Shown piece after piece: positions 17,480-26,669 of a stretch of 64,000 nt of DNA. The stretch spans positions 248,001 through 312,000 of the forward strand of contig JADJTT010000007.1 of NCBI GenBank assembly GCA_016711045.1. The letters run 5' to 3'. The notes beneath the pieces were generated by a model, which saw only the letters and a list, made by a program, of their open reading frames with translations, had not been told where the DNA came from and ran no database searches. Positions within the stretch are counted from its first letter, which is position 1; each line of letters begins with the position of its first letter. Position numbers and translations under genes: made by a program. This DNA comes from Saprospirales bacterium (lineage in GTDB: Bacteria > Bacteroidota > Bacteroidia > Chitinophagales > Saprospiraceae).

Positions 17480-18721
17480 ATGTTTTTAAGGATACACCTT
17501 TTTGTTGGACTTCTTTTTACTGCACTGGTGCTTTTCCTGGCAGGCTGCGCCTCCTTTGGACCGGTTGGCAGCAGAGACCCCATTTCCGAAAAGTACGAAA
17601 GAAACGCCCGGCTTTTGGTGGGCGCTGAGCGCACCAGCTTGTATGTACCCACTTTGTTTGGAAAACGGATTGGGGTAGTAGTCAATCCCTCCTCCCGGAT
17701 TGGCGACCGGTATTTAGTGGATTCCCTGCTGGCGCGAGGCGTGCAAATCGTTCAGATCTTTTCCCCGGAGCATGGATTTCGCGGAAAGGGCGATGCGGGA
17801 GAAGTAATTCCAGATGGTAGAGATCCAAAAACGGGATTGCCCATCATTTCCCTTTATGGGAGCCATAGGAAGCCGCTTCCGGAAGACCTGGCCGGTCTGG
17901 ATCTGGTCGTCTTTGACCTACAGGATGTGGGTACCCGCTTTTACACTTATCTCTCCACGCTCCACTATGTAATGGAAGCTTGCGGAGAGCACGGCATCCC
18001 GGTCATGATCCTCGACCGCCCCAATCCCAACGGGCATTTTATGGATGGTCCGGTATTGGACCCCAAGTTCCGGTCTTTTGTCGGTATGCACCCCATTCCG
18101 ATGGTGCACGGGATGACCTTGGGAGAGTTGGGACAAATGATCAACGGGGAATGTTGGCTCCAGGATTCGGTAAGTTGCCATCTCACCGTCATTCCGTGTA
18201 AGGGATACTACCGGGGGCGTGTCTATGACCTGCCGACTCCCCCTTCCCCGAATCTGCCTAATATGCTGGCTATGTATCTGTATCCCAGTTTGTGCTTGTT
18301 TGAAGGGACGATCGTTAGTGTGGGGAGAGGTACGGAGGCGCCCTTCCAGATCTATGGTTCACCTGACTTCGCACCGGGCGAATTCCACTTTATTCCCACC
18401 CCCATGCAAGGGGCCAAACAACCACTCTACGAAGGAGAGATCTGCAACGGATACGACCTCCGCCGGTTTACCCGGGAACAAATCCGCCAGCAAGGTCGGC
18501 TGGACCTGCATTATCTGCTCGATTTCTACCGCCAGTACTCCGATTCTCTCGGGTTTTTTCTTCCCAATAAGTACTTCGATCTCCTGGCCGGAACCGACCA
18601 ACTCCGCATTCAGATTCAAAAGGGATGGACGGAGGAGGAGATCAGGCAAACCTGGGAGAAGGGATTGGCCGGATTCAGGCTCCAACGGCAGCCTTATCTT
18701 TTGTACAAAGAGTTGCGGTAG
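17480..18721 (+). CDS. DUF1343 lipoprotein, exo-beta-N-acetylmuramidase NamZ-like
   Basis: 413 residues with lipobox LAGC near residue 22. It matches DUF1343, whose characterised member NamZ removes terminal MurNAc from peptidoglycan fragments: GIVVNPSS-like start (IGVVVNPSSRIG), FSPEHGFRGKGDAGE, FDLQDVGTRFYTY, ILDRPNPNG, and PFQIYGSPDF. It would act in the periplasm or outer membrane in cell-wall recycling. Upstream is a 78-bp gap to the divergent exonuclease gene; it converges on the HhH gene with only 8 bp between stops. Confidence 0.9.
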   Translation: MFLRIHLFVGLLFTALVLFLAGCASFGPVGSRDPISEKYERNARLLVGAERTSLYVPTLFGKRIGVVVNPSSRIGDRYLVDSLLARGVQIVQIFSPEHGFRGKGDAGEVIPDGRDPKTGLPIISLYGSHRKPLPEDLAGLDLVVFDLQDVGTRFYTYLSTLHYVMEACGEHGIPVMILDRPNPNGHFMDGPVLDPKFRSFVGMHPIPMVHGMTLGELGQMINGECWLQDSVSCHLTVIPCKGYYRGRVYDLPTPPSPNLPNMLAMYLYPSLCLFEGTIVSVGRGTEAPFQIYGSPDFAPGEFHFIPTPMQGAKQPLYEGEICNGYDLRRFTREQIRQQGRLDLHYLLDFYRQYSDSLGFFLPNKYFDLLAGTDQLRIQIQKGWTEEEIRQTWEKGLAGFRLQRQPYLLYKELR

Positions 18722-18729
18722 TCCTTTCA

Positions 18730-20781
18730 TCAAAAGCTCCATTTTAATTGTATACCGACTTCCGACCGTCGGTTTCCCGGCGTCGCATCGATACCTGTGC
18801 CGATCTCTATATTTCCGGGAAAAAAAGAGGATGCGTAGCGCAACTCTGCCGTCAGATTTCGAATCCCTTTATAACGAACATTAACGTAAAATCGGGCGCC
18901 CCGGTCATAATAGGCAGGGATGGCAAAGTTGTAGAGCAGCCCATTTTCATAGGCATAAAAGCGAACATCGTACCCATCCGTGTCGAACAAGCCGAACCGG
19001 GTAGTGAAGGAAAGTGGAAATCCTATGGGTTTAAACAAAAAGTCCTGGTAGAAAAGCATCCCCGTTTGGGGCGCCGGAGCGCCTTCCACGGAGAAACGCC
19101 CCAATTCTATTCGGGTTCGCCATTCGATGGACTTGCTGAGCGAAAAGCTGAAATGCATGCGGGAAAAAAGGAGCGCGCGCGTGGCCAGGGTGTTGGTCTT
19201 CCCTTTTTTTTCGGGGTCGTTGCGTTCCTTGCTTTCTCCACGTACCTGCCAGTATATTTCCCACCTTCTTTTTTTGAAGAGGGTAAGCCGGAGCAACCAT
19301 TCGTATCCCTCAGATGGCAAGTCGGTCTGAAATCGAAGCCAGGGGTGTTTCCAGGCGTCAAAGTAGGCGTGTACCTTCAGTAGCTTGACGGGGCGGACCT
19401 CTATGCCCACATAAAGCCCCGTCTCATTATTGGCGATAGTTTCGGAGAATGGGGCGCCGTGGAGGGTCTGGTACCTGGGCGGATAGTGGCGGATTAGCAC
19501 AGACAGGTCGACTTTGCGGTCCAGCCCGGCCAATAGTCCGTTTACAGTGGCTAATGTGTTGTTTTGACTCCAGGCAGTTTCGCCGAAAAAATGGAGATTC
19601 CGAAGGCGCCAGGAGTAGTCTATGCTGAGATTGAGCAGCCGGTCTCCATTGAAAAAGAAGCCATTGTATGGGGTCGGATTGCGGATCAGGGGTAATTCCA
19701 GGAGATCGTACACCGCATTGGCAGCAATATGGCCTTTAGCGAGACGTCGCCTGAGCTGCCCACCGAGGGTCGTTTCCCGATAGGCCTTTTCATCGGCGAT
19801 CTCCGCGGGCGTGCGGTGCAGCCCTGCAAGAAGTATGGAGGAAATGGTCAGGGTCGAATCGGGCCTGTTGGCATCTTTCCGGTGGCTGGAGAAAAAGCCG
19901 GTAGCCTCCCAGTTTTGCCCCCAGGCCAGGGTAGCAGCAATACCCCGGAAGAAACCGGCTTCATTGACAGAAGTGAAAGGGGAGAGGATGCGTCCGCCCC
20001 GTTTAATATCCATGGTCGCGGGGCTCTTCCCGTAGCCGAACCCATTATTCAAAATAAGCCCTTGTCCCAGGCTGACGGAATAATCGCCCAGCGCGATAGC
20101 CCTGAACGTTTTGGTATACTCTTTTAAAAAAATATGGGCAGACATGAAGTCAAACCCAGTGGGGTTGCTCCCTTTGAAAAGCTCCTCTCCTGGGTCCTTT
20201 TCGCCGGTAAAACCGATACTGAACCGGTTTTCATAGGCGTGGCGGAACCGAAGATAGAGTTGATCCGGATTACCCAAAAAGGGAGTAGAGGCAGTGGGCA
20301 GGAATCCTTTTTTGGCTTCCAATTGCCGTTTCCAACGCAGGAACAGGTCGTTGCGCCCCACCGTGAGGAGCTTCTTCAGGGGAATATGGAGGTCTTCCAA
20401 CTCGCCGCCGACCGTCAGATAGGGGAGTATCTGTGCAATCCCCTGCAGGTCAAATCCGGGGATTACCTGCAATTCGTAAAGCGCCAAAAGCGGACCGGTT
20501 TGATCGCGGTATGTGAGCAGTTGGAGGAGTTGGGAGGGGCTAAAAAGCCCTGATTCCCGGAGTTCCGTTTCGTCGGCCGTATTGAGGTTAAGCGGCCGTT
20601 TGCGCAATGCGACAGATACTTCGTACAAGGGTTGGAAGTCGAATTCTTCGGCTGCCTCATCCCGGCCTTGAAGAAGATCTTCGAGTTGGATGGCCGGATC
20701 GAAAAGCGTATCGGGCTGCGCCTGCAAGGCTATCAGCGGGAAATAAACTGAAGAAACCCATAAAAAAAGCCACTTCTGCAT
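18730..20781 (-). CDS. Secreted helix-hairpin-helix protein with C-terminal beta-barrel
   Basis: 683 residues with a signal peptide (MQKWLFLWVSSVYFPLIALQA). An N-terminal ComEA-like segment (LNLNTADETELRESG, then LLALYELQVIPGFDLQGI, about residues 58-115) carries two helix-hairpin-helix motifs that in ComEA bind DNA. Residues from about 130 to the end alternate aromatic and polar residues and finish in phenylalanine (LKWSF), as an outer-membrane beta-barrel would (SVSLGQGLILNNGFGYG; VEVR-like strands). Such HhH-barrel proteins recur in Bacteroidota; a role in DNA uptake is only a guess. Confidence 0.8.
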   Translation of the reverse strand: MQKWLFLWVSSVYFPLIALQAQPDTLFDPAIQLEDLLQGRDEAAEEFDFQPLYEVSVALRKRPLNLNTADETELRESGLFSPSQLLQLLTYRDQTGPLLALYELQVIPGFDLQGIAQILPYLTVGGELEDLHIPLKKLLTVGRNDLFLRWKRQLEAKKGFLPTASTPFLGNPDQLYLRFRHAYENRFSIGFTGEKDPGEELFKGSNPTGFDFMSAHIFLKEYTKTFRAIALGDYSVSLGQGLILNNGFGYGKSPATMDIKRGGRILSPFTSVNEAGFFRGIAATLAWGQNWEATGFFSSHRKDANRPDSTLTISSILLAGLHRTPAEIADEKAYRETTLGGQLRRRLAKGHIAANAVYDLLELPLIRNPTPYNGFFFNGDRLLNLSIDYSWRLRNLHFFGETAWSQNNTLATVNGLLAGLDRKVDLSVLIRHYPPRYQTLHGAPFSETIANNETGLYVGIEVRPVKLLKVHAYFDAWKHPWLRFQTDLPSEGYEWLLRLTLFKKRRWEIYWQVRGESKERNDPEKKGKTNTLATRALLFSRMHFSFSLSKSIEWRTRIELGRFSVEGAPAPQTGMLFYQDFLFKPIGFPLSFTTRFGLFDTDGYDVRFYAYENGLLYNFAIPAYYDRGARFYVNVRYKGIRNLTAELRYASSFFPGNIEIGTGIDATPGNRRSEVGIQLKWSF

Positions 20782-20887
20782 GGTAGTATGCCATTAGAAG
20801 GGGCCGGATCGAAAGATAGGAAAGCCCTTTTACTTTTGCAAAAAAATATTTTTGGGCAAACCCCTTTTTCGGTAGTATGTATTTTCC

Positions 20888-20895
20888 TACCTTTG
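20888..20895 (+). promoter_or_regulatory. -7 box of the glutamine synthetase promoter
   Basis: TACCTTTG matches TAnnTTTG and would start a leader of about 195 nt. A second match, TACTTTTG at 20831-20838, is an alternative. No convincing -33 TTG is visible for either. Confidence 0.4.
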
Positions 20896-21011
20896 TCCCC
20901 ATTAAGGGCGCGGCATGGGTTAACTAATGGAGCGTTTGTATTTCCCGCCTTAACCAGTCAACAGCAAAACCATTTCGAAAAACTTCTTCCAAGCAGTTGG
21001 GAGTTTAACAC

Positions 21012-21044
21012 AGCCTGCACGGCGCAGGTCTGGCTTTTTTATTT
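21012..21044 (+). promoter_or_regulatory. Terminator-like hairpin inside glutamine synthetase leader
   Basis: The leader between the HhH gene and glutamine synthetase (20782-21096, 315 bp) has no gene. It contains a GC-rich hairpin (CCTGC-ACGGC-GCAGG nested in AGCC/GGCT) followed by TTTTTTATTTT, ending about 50 bp before the ATG. This looks like an intrinsic terminator in a 5' leader and could act as an attenuator. No known riboswitch fold was recognised. Confidence 0.4.
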
Positions 21045-21096
21045 TAGGCTAATTGCAAGTTTCCGGTATACATTTTCCACAACAACCTCTTTCAAC

Positions 21097-22149
21097 ATGG
21101 CTAAATTTAAATTCGAGTACATCTGGTTGGACGGCTATCACCCCGAGCCGAACCTGCGCAGTAAAACCAAGGTTCTGGACATGGATTTTTTCCATGGCGA
21201 CCTGAAAGTCTTACCGATTTGGTCTTATGACGGCAGTTCGACAAAACAAGCTGAAGGCCACTTCTCCGATTGTTTGCTGAAACCCGTTCGGGTAGTACCC
21301 GATCCCCAACGGATCAATGCGTTTCTGGTTATGTGTGAAGTGTTCAATCCGGATGGAACACCGCATGAGACCAACACCCGTGCTTCCATTGAAGATGACG
21401 AAGATTTCTGGTTTGGTTTTGAGCAAGAGTACGTGTTGACGGTGGAGGGCATTCCCGTGGGCTTTCCCAAGCATGGATACCCCCGCCCACAGGGCCCCTA
21501 TTACTGCGCTGTCGGAACGGGCAACGTATCCGGCCGCGACCTGGTAGAAGAGCATTTTGACACCTGCCTGGACGCAGGGCTCCACATTACCGGGATCAAC
21601 GCAGAAGTGCTGCTTGGCCAGTGGGAGTTTCAGATATTTGGCAAAGGCGGCAAGCGTGCAGCCGATGACCTTTGGATTGCCCGCTACCTGTTGCACCGCA
21701 TTTCGGAGAAGCATGGTATAAAGGTGGAATTCCATCCCAAACCGATCCAGGGTGATTGGAACGGCTCAGGTATGCATGCCAATTTCTCCAACCACATGAT
21801 GCGCGACGTGGGAGGAAAAGAATACTTCGACTCCATTTTTGAGAAAATGACGATCACGCATCCGGAGCACATCTCGGTATACGGTTCGGAGAATGAAAAG
21901 CGCCTGACCGGGATGCACGAAACCCAGTCGATCCATAAATTTTCCTATGGCATCAGCGACCGGGGTGCTTCGATTCGCATACCGATTGCTACGGCACAAG
22001 ATTGGAAAGGCTACCTGGAAGACCGCCGTCCGGCATCCAACGCCGATCCCTACAAAGTGGCCGGTCGGATCATGAAGACCGTAAATGGCGCGCTGGTAAA
22101 GGAAAATGGCGCCGTGAATAAAGAAAAAGCCGCTAAGAAAGCGGAATAA
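21097..22149 (+). CDS. Glutamine synthetase, GSII (eukaryote-like) type
   Basis: 350 residues from ATG 21097 (MAKFKFEYIWLDGY); the frame stays open upstream to 20788 but that stretch is the untranslated leader. Joins ammonia to glutamate with ATP. Signatures: WSYDGSSTKQAEGHFSDCLLKP (the DGSS glutamate/ATP region), GDWNGSGMHANFS (ATP-binding NGxGxHxN) and DRGASIRIP. Its short length and YIWLDG start place it in the GSII class rather than the 470-residue GlnA. A strong terminator follows. The long leader suggests nitrogen-linked control. Confidence 0.95.
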   Translation: MAKFKFEYIWLDGYHPEPNLRSKTKVLDMDFFHGDLKVLPIWSYDGSSTKQAEGHFSDCLLKPVRVVPDPQRINAFLVMCEVFNPDGTPHETNTRASIEDDEDFWFGFEQEYVLTVEGIPVGFPKHGYPRPQGPYYCAVGTGNVSGRDLVEEHFDTCLDAGLHITGINAEVLLGQWEFQIFGKGGKRAADDLWIARYLLHRISEKHGIKVEFHPKPIQGDWNGSGMHANFSNHMMRDVGGKEYFDSIFEKMTITHPEHISVYGSENEKRLTGMHETQSIHKFSYGISDRGASIRIPIATAQDWKGYLEDRRPASNADPYKVAGRIMKTVNGALVKENGAVNKEKAAKKAE

Positions 22150-22153
22150 TTCC

Positions 22154-22186
22154 AAAAGAGGTGGTGCAATGCGCCACCTCTTTTTA
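22154..22186 (+). terminator. Intrinsic terminator of glutamine synthetase
   Basis: AAAAGAGGTGGTGC-AAT-GCGCCACCTCTTTT folds into a long stem with one G-U pair and ends in TTTTT, 4 bp after the stop codon. Confidence 0.9.
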
Positions 22187-22216
22187 CTTTTACGGGGACC
22201 AATTAACCACATTGCT

Positions 22217-22693
22217 ATGCGCATTGCTGTTTTCCCCGGGTCTTTCGACCCCATCACCACCGGCCATGTCGATCTCATTCGACGGGCTGTACCGCTCTTC
22301 GACAAGATAATTGTCGCGATCGGGGTCAACTCCCAAAAACAATCCCTTTTCCCCCTGGAGCAGCGCCTGGAATGGTTGCGGAAGGTGTTTGCACAAGATC
22401 CGACTATTGAGGTCGACTTTTTTGAGCACCTCACCGCGCATTATTGCCAACGTATCGGAGCCCGGTTTCTCCTGCGCGGCCTGCGCAATGCATCCGACTT
22501 CGACTATGAAAAAACGATTTCACAGCTCAACCACATCGTGGGACATGGGCTGGAAACCGTGTTCCTGATCAGCCAGCCAGGTCTTTCCCACATCAGTTCA
22601 ACCATTGTCCGGGAGATTATCAAAGGGGGAGGGGATGCCACCCCGTTCCTGCCTCCTGAGATCGACATTCCCCAATCCTATTTCAACTCCTAA
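22217..22693 (+). CDS. coaD: Phosphopantetheine adenylyltransferase
   Basis: 158 residues from ATG 22217 (MRIAVFPGSFDPITTGHVDLIRRA); the start is fixed by the family N-terminus. Transfers AMP from ATP to 4'-phosphopantetheine, the fourth step of coenzyme A synthesis. GSFDPITTGH is the nucleotidyltransferase HxGH motif, and LISQPGLSHISSTIVREI is the ISSTxVRE motif. The HAD phosphatase gene follows after 3 bp, so the two form an operon. Confidence 0.96.
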   Translation: MRIAVFPGSFDPITTGHVDLIRRAVPLFDKIIVAIGVNSQKQSLFPLEQRLEWLRKVFAQDPTIEVDFFEHLTAHYCQRIGARFLLRGLRNASDFDYEKTISQLNHIVGHGLETVFLISQPGLSHISSTIVREIIKGGGDATPFLPPEIDIPQSYFNS

Positions 22694-22696
22694 GCC

Positions 22697-23383
22697 ATGA
22701 CCTACCAATGGCTTATCTTCGACGCCGACAATACCTTGCTCGATTTCACCCGTTCGGCCCGGATCGCTTTTACCGAGACCCTCCGTTCTATTGATCTGGA
22801 ACCGGATGGGGCATTTTTTGAAGTTTACCACCAAATCAATGTGGAGTGCTGGGGCGACCTGGAAGCGGGCCGGATTTCACCCGAAGAATTGAAGATCCTC
22901 CGGTTTTCCCGGTTCCTTGACTATCTTGGCAAGGAGGGCAACCCTGGAGAAATGAACGCTTATTATTTTGACGTTTTGAAACGATCTACCTTTCGGGTGG
23001 ATGGAGCGTTAGATCTGCTGGAAGCCCTCCGTCCTCTAGGTATCCCCATGGCGATTGCGACCAATGGATTGGCAGAGGTACAACGGCCCAGGCTGGAGCA
23101 AGCCGGTATTGACCACTTTTTCGAAGAAATCATTGTATCGGAAGAAATCGGCTATTTTAAGCCCAATCCCGGGTTTTTTCATACGACTGCCGAGCGGTTA
23201 CGGGTACAGGAGTCCGACCGCATATTGATGATTGGCGATAGCTTGCACTCCGATATCGAAGGGGCCCAGCGAGCAGGCTGGGATACATGCTGGTATAATC
23301 CAAACGGTGATAGCCATTCGTTGGCTTCTTCCCCCAGTTTTATCATCAGCCGCCTACATCAGTTAATGGAGATTCTTACCTGA
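22697..23383 (+). CDS. HAD phosphatase, YjjG-like noncanonical pyrimidine nucleotidase
   Basis: 228 residues. HAD motif I is FDADNTLLDF (Asp9 nucleophile, Asp11), motif II IATNGLAEVQRPRL, and motif III-IV FKPNPGFFHTTAERL with ILMIGDSLHSDIEGAQRAGWDTCWYNP. The WYNP ending and DADNTLLDF start are typical of the YjjG/YfnB branch, which dephosphorylates pyrimidine nucleotides including damaged ones. It is 3 bp downstream of coaD. Confidence 0.85.
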   Translation: MTYQWLIFDADNTLLDFTRSARIAFTETLRSIDLEPDGAFFEVYHQINVECWGDLEAGRISPEELKILRFSRFLDYLGKEGNPGEMNAYYFDVLKRSTFRVDGALDLLEALRPLGIPMAIATNGLAEVQRPRLEQAGIDHFFEEIIVSEEIGYFKPNPGFFHTTAERLRVQESDRILMIGDSLHSDIEGAQRAGWDTCWYNPNGDSHSLASSPSFIISRLHQLMEILT

Positions 23384-23399
23384 TCCGGGGGCAATTTGC

Positions 23400-23407
23400 T
23401 ATCTTTG
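23400..23407 (+). promoter_or_regulatory. -7 box of the pruA promoter
   Basis: TATCTTTG fits TAnnTTTG, 67 bp before the pruA start codon and 17 bp after the preceding stop. The -33 region is poor. Confidence 0.4.
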
Positions 23408-23473
23408 CAGGCCAATTGTACTAGATTTCTTGTACAGAACTTCATTTTCTAACCGTAATAAACCAATCCATTT

Positions 23474-25102
23474 ATGGCAAATGCATTTTATAAAGTGCCC
23501 GTAGCCAAAAACGAACCCGTTTTGGCTTACCGCGCGGGTTCCCCGGAACGCACTGCCCTCCAAGCCGCCATTGCGGAATTTAAGTCCAAAGAGACCTTGA
23601 TCCCCATGACAATTGGAGGAAAAAAAGTAATGACGGATGATCGCCATGCTATTCATCCACCGCATGAATTAAAACACACCCTTGGTTATTTTGGGAAAGG
23701 CAATGCATCCCATGTGCAACAAGCCATCAGTGCAGCAATGGCCGCCAAGCCGGCATGGGAGAATATGGCATGGGAAGATCGCGCTGCTATCTTTCTCAAA
23801 GCCGCCGACCTGCTCGCAGGACCATACCGGGCCAAAATGAACGCCGCTACCATGCTCTGCCAGTCCAAATCGATTTATCAGGCAGAAATTGATGCAGTGG
23901 CCGAGTTGTGCGATTTTTTCCGGTTTAATGTGCAATACCTCACCGAGATCTATCAACAGCAACCGGAAAGCGCTCCCCTGACCTGGAACCGCATGGAATA
24001 CCGGGCGTTGGAAGGCTTCGTTTTTGCATTAACGCCTTTTAACTTTACCTCTATAGCAGGTAATCTGCCCTCCGCACCGGCTTTGTGTGGAAATGTCGTG
24101 GTCTGGAAAGTCGCCGAATCACAGATCTTCTCTGCGGCGGTGATCATGGAGATTTTTGAAGAAGCAGGCCTCCCGCCTGGTGTGATCAATCTGATGTTTG
24201 TTAGCGGCCCCACCGCTGGGGACGTGATCTTTAAAGATCCCAATTTTACGGGAATCCACTTTACAGGAAGTACATCGGTCTTCCAAAACCTGTGGAAGAC
24301 CATTGGGGATAATATCCATATTTACAAATCCTATCCGCGTATCGTAGGGGAAACCGGCGGGAAAGACTTCGTTGTGATGCACCCCAGCGCCGATTCAAAG
24401 GAAGTGGCTACGGCCCTGACCCGCGGCGCATTTGAATATCAGGGACAGAAATGTTCTGCGGCCTCCCGGGCTTATATACCGGAAAGCAAATGGCCAAAGG
24501 TGAAAGAGTTTCTGCTGGCAGATCTTAAATCGATCAAAATGGGCTCGCCGGAAGATTTTACCAACTTTTTTAATGCAGTGATCGACGAGAAAGCTTTCGA
24601 CAAGATTGCCACCTATATTGAGGATTCGAGAAAAAACCCGAGGGTGGAGATCATCGCCGGTGGCAAGTACGACAAGTCGGAAGGCTACTTCATCGAGCCT
24701 ACGGTCATCCTCTCACAAGACCCGTATTCGCTGACGATGTGTGAGGAGATCTTTGGTCCTGTGTTGACCATCTACACGTACAAAGATGTCGAGTTCGAAC
24801 AGACGCTGGAGCTGGTGGACAATACCTCTCCCTATGCACTGACAGGCGCTATCTTCAGCAAAGACCGCGCTGCCGCCCGGTTGGCTTTTGAGAAGTTGCG
24901 CCATGCCGCCGGCAACTTCTACATCAACGATAAACCTACGGGGGCAGTAGTGGGCCAGCAGCCATTTGGAGGGGCTCGTGGCTCCGGTACCAATGATAAA
25001 GCGGGTTCGGTACTGAATCTCTATCGCTGGATCGCGCCACGTACCATCAAGGAGAATTTCGTGCCGCCGAATGATTACCGCTATCCATTTCTGGAAGCAT
25101 AA
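23474..25102 (+). CDS. pruA: L-glutamate gamma-semialdehyde dehydrogenase (P5C dehydrogenase)
   Basis: 542 residues. Oxidises glutamate semialdehyde to glutamate with NAD+, the last step of proline degradation. ALTPFNFTSIAGNLPSAPAL and VVWKVAES form the NAD site, GETGGKDFVVMHP holds the general base Glu, and YQGQKCSAASRAYIP the catalytic Cys; GQQPFGGARGSGTNDKAG is the C-terminal signature. No proline dehydrogenase lies nearby, so this is the single-function form. It is closed by a bidirectional terminator. Confidence 0.95.
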   Translation: MANAFYKVPVAKNEPVLAYRAGSPERTALQAAIAEFKSKETLIPMTIGGKKVMTDDRHAIHPPHELKHTLGYFGKGNASHVQQAISAAMAAKPAWENMAWEDRAAIFLKAADLLAGPYRAKMNAATMLCQSKSIYQAEIDAVAELCDFFRFNVQYLTEIYQQQPESAPLTWNRMEYRALEGFVFALTPFNFTSIAGNLPSAPALCGNVVVWKVAESQIFSAAVIMEIFEEAGLPPGVINLMFVSGPTAGDVIFKDPNFTGIHFTGSTSVFQNLWKTIGDNIHIYKSYPRIVGETGGKDFVVMHPSADSKEVATALTRGAFEYQGQKCSAASRAYIPESKWPKVKEFLLADLKSIKMGSPEDFTNFFNAVIDEKAFDKIATYIEDSRKNPRVEIIAGGKYDKSEGYFIEPTVILSQDPYSLTMCEEIFGPVLTIYTYKDVEFEQTLELVDNTSPYALTGAIFSKDRAAARLAFEKLRHAAGNFYINDKPTGAVVGQQPFGGARGSGTNDKAGSVLNLYRWIAPRTIKENFVPPNDYRYPFLEA

Positions 25103-25158
25103 AAAAAAGAGGCTGTTTCAAGAGGAGCGTAAGCGACTTTTGAAACAGCCTCTTTTTT
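25103..25158. terminator. Bidirectional terminator after pruA
   Basis: AAAAAAGAGGCTGTTTCAA (25103-25121) and TTGAAACAGCCTCTTTTTT (25140-25158) pair perfectly, with three further inner pairs. It serves pruA and the converging DUF5683 gene, whose stop codon touches it. Confidence 0.92.
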
Positions 25159-25754
25159 TAAAATTCTAAGGTCAACCCTATCCCCAGTTCCTTTGGACCC
25201 CATTTCAAGCTGAGGTCGTCGCTCACATCAAAGGAAGAGAGGTGGCCGTCGACGAAGGATTCCAGGCCAGCCAGGCCATATACGGCTACGAACCCGATGT
25301 AGGAGAGCTGGGTGTTTTTATCCGCTTGGTCGCGATAGCGCTTGAGCGCGGTGGAACTGTCCAAACCACCCTGTCCGCTCAGGTCATGCGGCAGTCCTCT
25401 CACCTTTCGCCGGTAGGCGCGTTTGAAATAAAGATAATCGGTACTGTTGCGGTCGATCAGGTAGATCATGCCACCAAGTGCGCCATACACGATCGGTATT
25501 TTCCACCAGGCCTTGTTGTAAGCTTGTCCTCCTCCCGGAAAGAGAGAGAAGAGCAACGCTCTTTTTGGATTTGGATACGAGTCGGTCAACCAGCTTGAAA
25601 AGGTTTTTTTCTCCGACAAGCTATCTGCTCCCGGGGTTTGCAGGGTATCGACGACCTGTGCGCGAAGCCCAAATGCACTTAAAAAGAAGAGACCGAAAAA
25701 GACGATAAACTTCATACACTCCAAACGCTTGCTCAGGGAAAAAAGTGCACTCAT
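25158..25754 (-). CDS. DUF5683 membrane protein
   Basis: 198 residues from ATG 25754, chosen because it overlaps the parB stop as ATGA; ATG 25715 (MKFIVFFGLFFLSAFGLRAQ) gives a cleaner signal peptide and may be the true start. The family block NPKRALLFSLFPGGGQAYNKAWWKIPIVYGALGGMIY-like region with YLYFKRAYRRKVRG identifies DUF5683. Function is unknown. In Bacteroidota it very often follows parB, as here, which suggests a link to chromosome segregation or cell-envelope growth. Confidence 0.85.
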   Translation of the reverse strand: MSALFSLSKRLECMKFIVFFGLFFLSAFGLRAQVVDTLQTPGADSLSEKKTFSSWLTDSYPNPKRALLFSLFPGGGQAYNKAWWKIPIVYGALGGMIYLIDRNSTDYLYFKRAYRRKVRGLPHDLSGQGGLDSSTALKRYRDQADKNTQLSYIGFVAVYGLAGLESFVDGHLSSFDVSDDLSLKWGPKELGIGLTLEF

Positions 25755-26650
25755 TCTTTCTCCAGGAGATCCAACAGCCGGTTCAGGTCTTCATTGGAAG
25801 AAAAAGGGATAACGATCTGTCCTTTGCCTTTGTCGCTAGTCTTTAGCTGAACCTTGGCGCCAAAGAAATTCCGCAGGTTATCCTGTACTTGGAGATGAGA
25901 ATCGGAGATCCGCTTGCTCCCTGCAGCTGGTTTGCCTTTTGGCTGTTGATAATCCCGGGCCAGTTGCTCGGTGTCCCGCACGGAAAGCCCCTTGGAGATA
26001 ATTTCATTGAAAATGCTCAGCTGGATGGCTACGTCTTCGATGCCTCGCAAGGCCTTGGCATGGCCCATGCTGATATCTTTATTCTTGAGGGATTGTTGGA
26101 TTTGGGGTGGCAACTTCAGCAGACCGAGAAAATTGGTGACCGTACTTCTTTTTTTTCCCACCCGGTCTCCCAGGTTTTCGTGGGTCAAATCGCACTCGTC
26201 GATGAGGCGCTGATAGGTGATGGATATCTCGATCGGGTTGAGGTCTTCCCGCTGAATATTTTCCACCAGGGCCATTTCCAGCATTTCCTGATCATTGGCA
26301 ATGCGGACATAGGCTGGAATTTCTTTTAACCCGGCAATGCGCGATGCACGAAGACGCCGCTCCCCGGAGATAAGTTGGTATTCCTTGCCGCTGAGCCGAC
26401 GCACTGTGATCGGCTGGATCAACCCGTGCACCTTGAGTGAATTGGCCAACTCTTCCAGGGCTTCTTCGTCGAAGTCTTTCCGTGGTTGGAACGGGTTGAC
26501 CTCAATTTGAACGGTTGGGATCATCGCTACGGTGTGGGAAAGTTCCCGAACTACCTCTTCCTGCTTCTCGGGCGGTTGTTGTTCATCCAGATTGGACAAC
26601 AAGGCCCGGATGCCCAGACCTAATTCTTTCTTTTTGACGTTTTTTGCCAT
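25751..26650 (-). CDS. parB: Chromosome partitioning protein ParB
   Basis: 299 residues. Binds parS sites and CTP and loads SMC during chromosome segregation. The N-terminal part includes GLGIRALLSNL; the ParB/Srx core has VNPFQPRKDFDEEALEELANSLKVHGLIQPI and ISGERRLRASRIAGL (CTP-binding GERRxRA); the helix-turn-helix is LTHENLGDRVGKKRSTVTNFLGLLKLP. Start lies 19 bp after the parA stop. No clear parS site was found in this window. Confidence 0.96.
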   Translation of the reverse strand: MAKNVKKKELGLGIRALLSNLDEQQPPEKQEEVVRELSHTVAMIPTVQIEVNPFQPRKDFDEEALEELANSLKVHGLIQPITVRRLSGKEYQLISGERRLRASRIAGLKEIPAYVRIANDQEMLEMALVENIQREDLNPIEISITYQRLIDECDLTHENLGDRVGKKRSTVTNFLGLLKLPPQIQQSLKNKDISMGHAKALRGIEDVAIQLSIFNEIISKGLSVRDTEQLARDYQQPKGKPAAGSKRISDSHLQVQDNLRNFFGAKVQLKTSDKGKGQIVIPFSSNEDLNRLLDLLEKE

Positions 26651-26669
26651 TTTAATCCTTCTTTATTAC

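Noticed and set aside
20788..21096. In-frame extension of glutamine synthetase by about 103 residues
   Set aside because: The GSII family starts at MAKFKFEYIWLDG; the extension has no family resemblance and covers a promoter box and a terminator-like hairpin.
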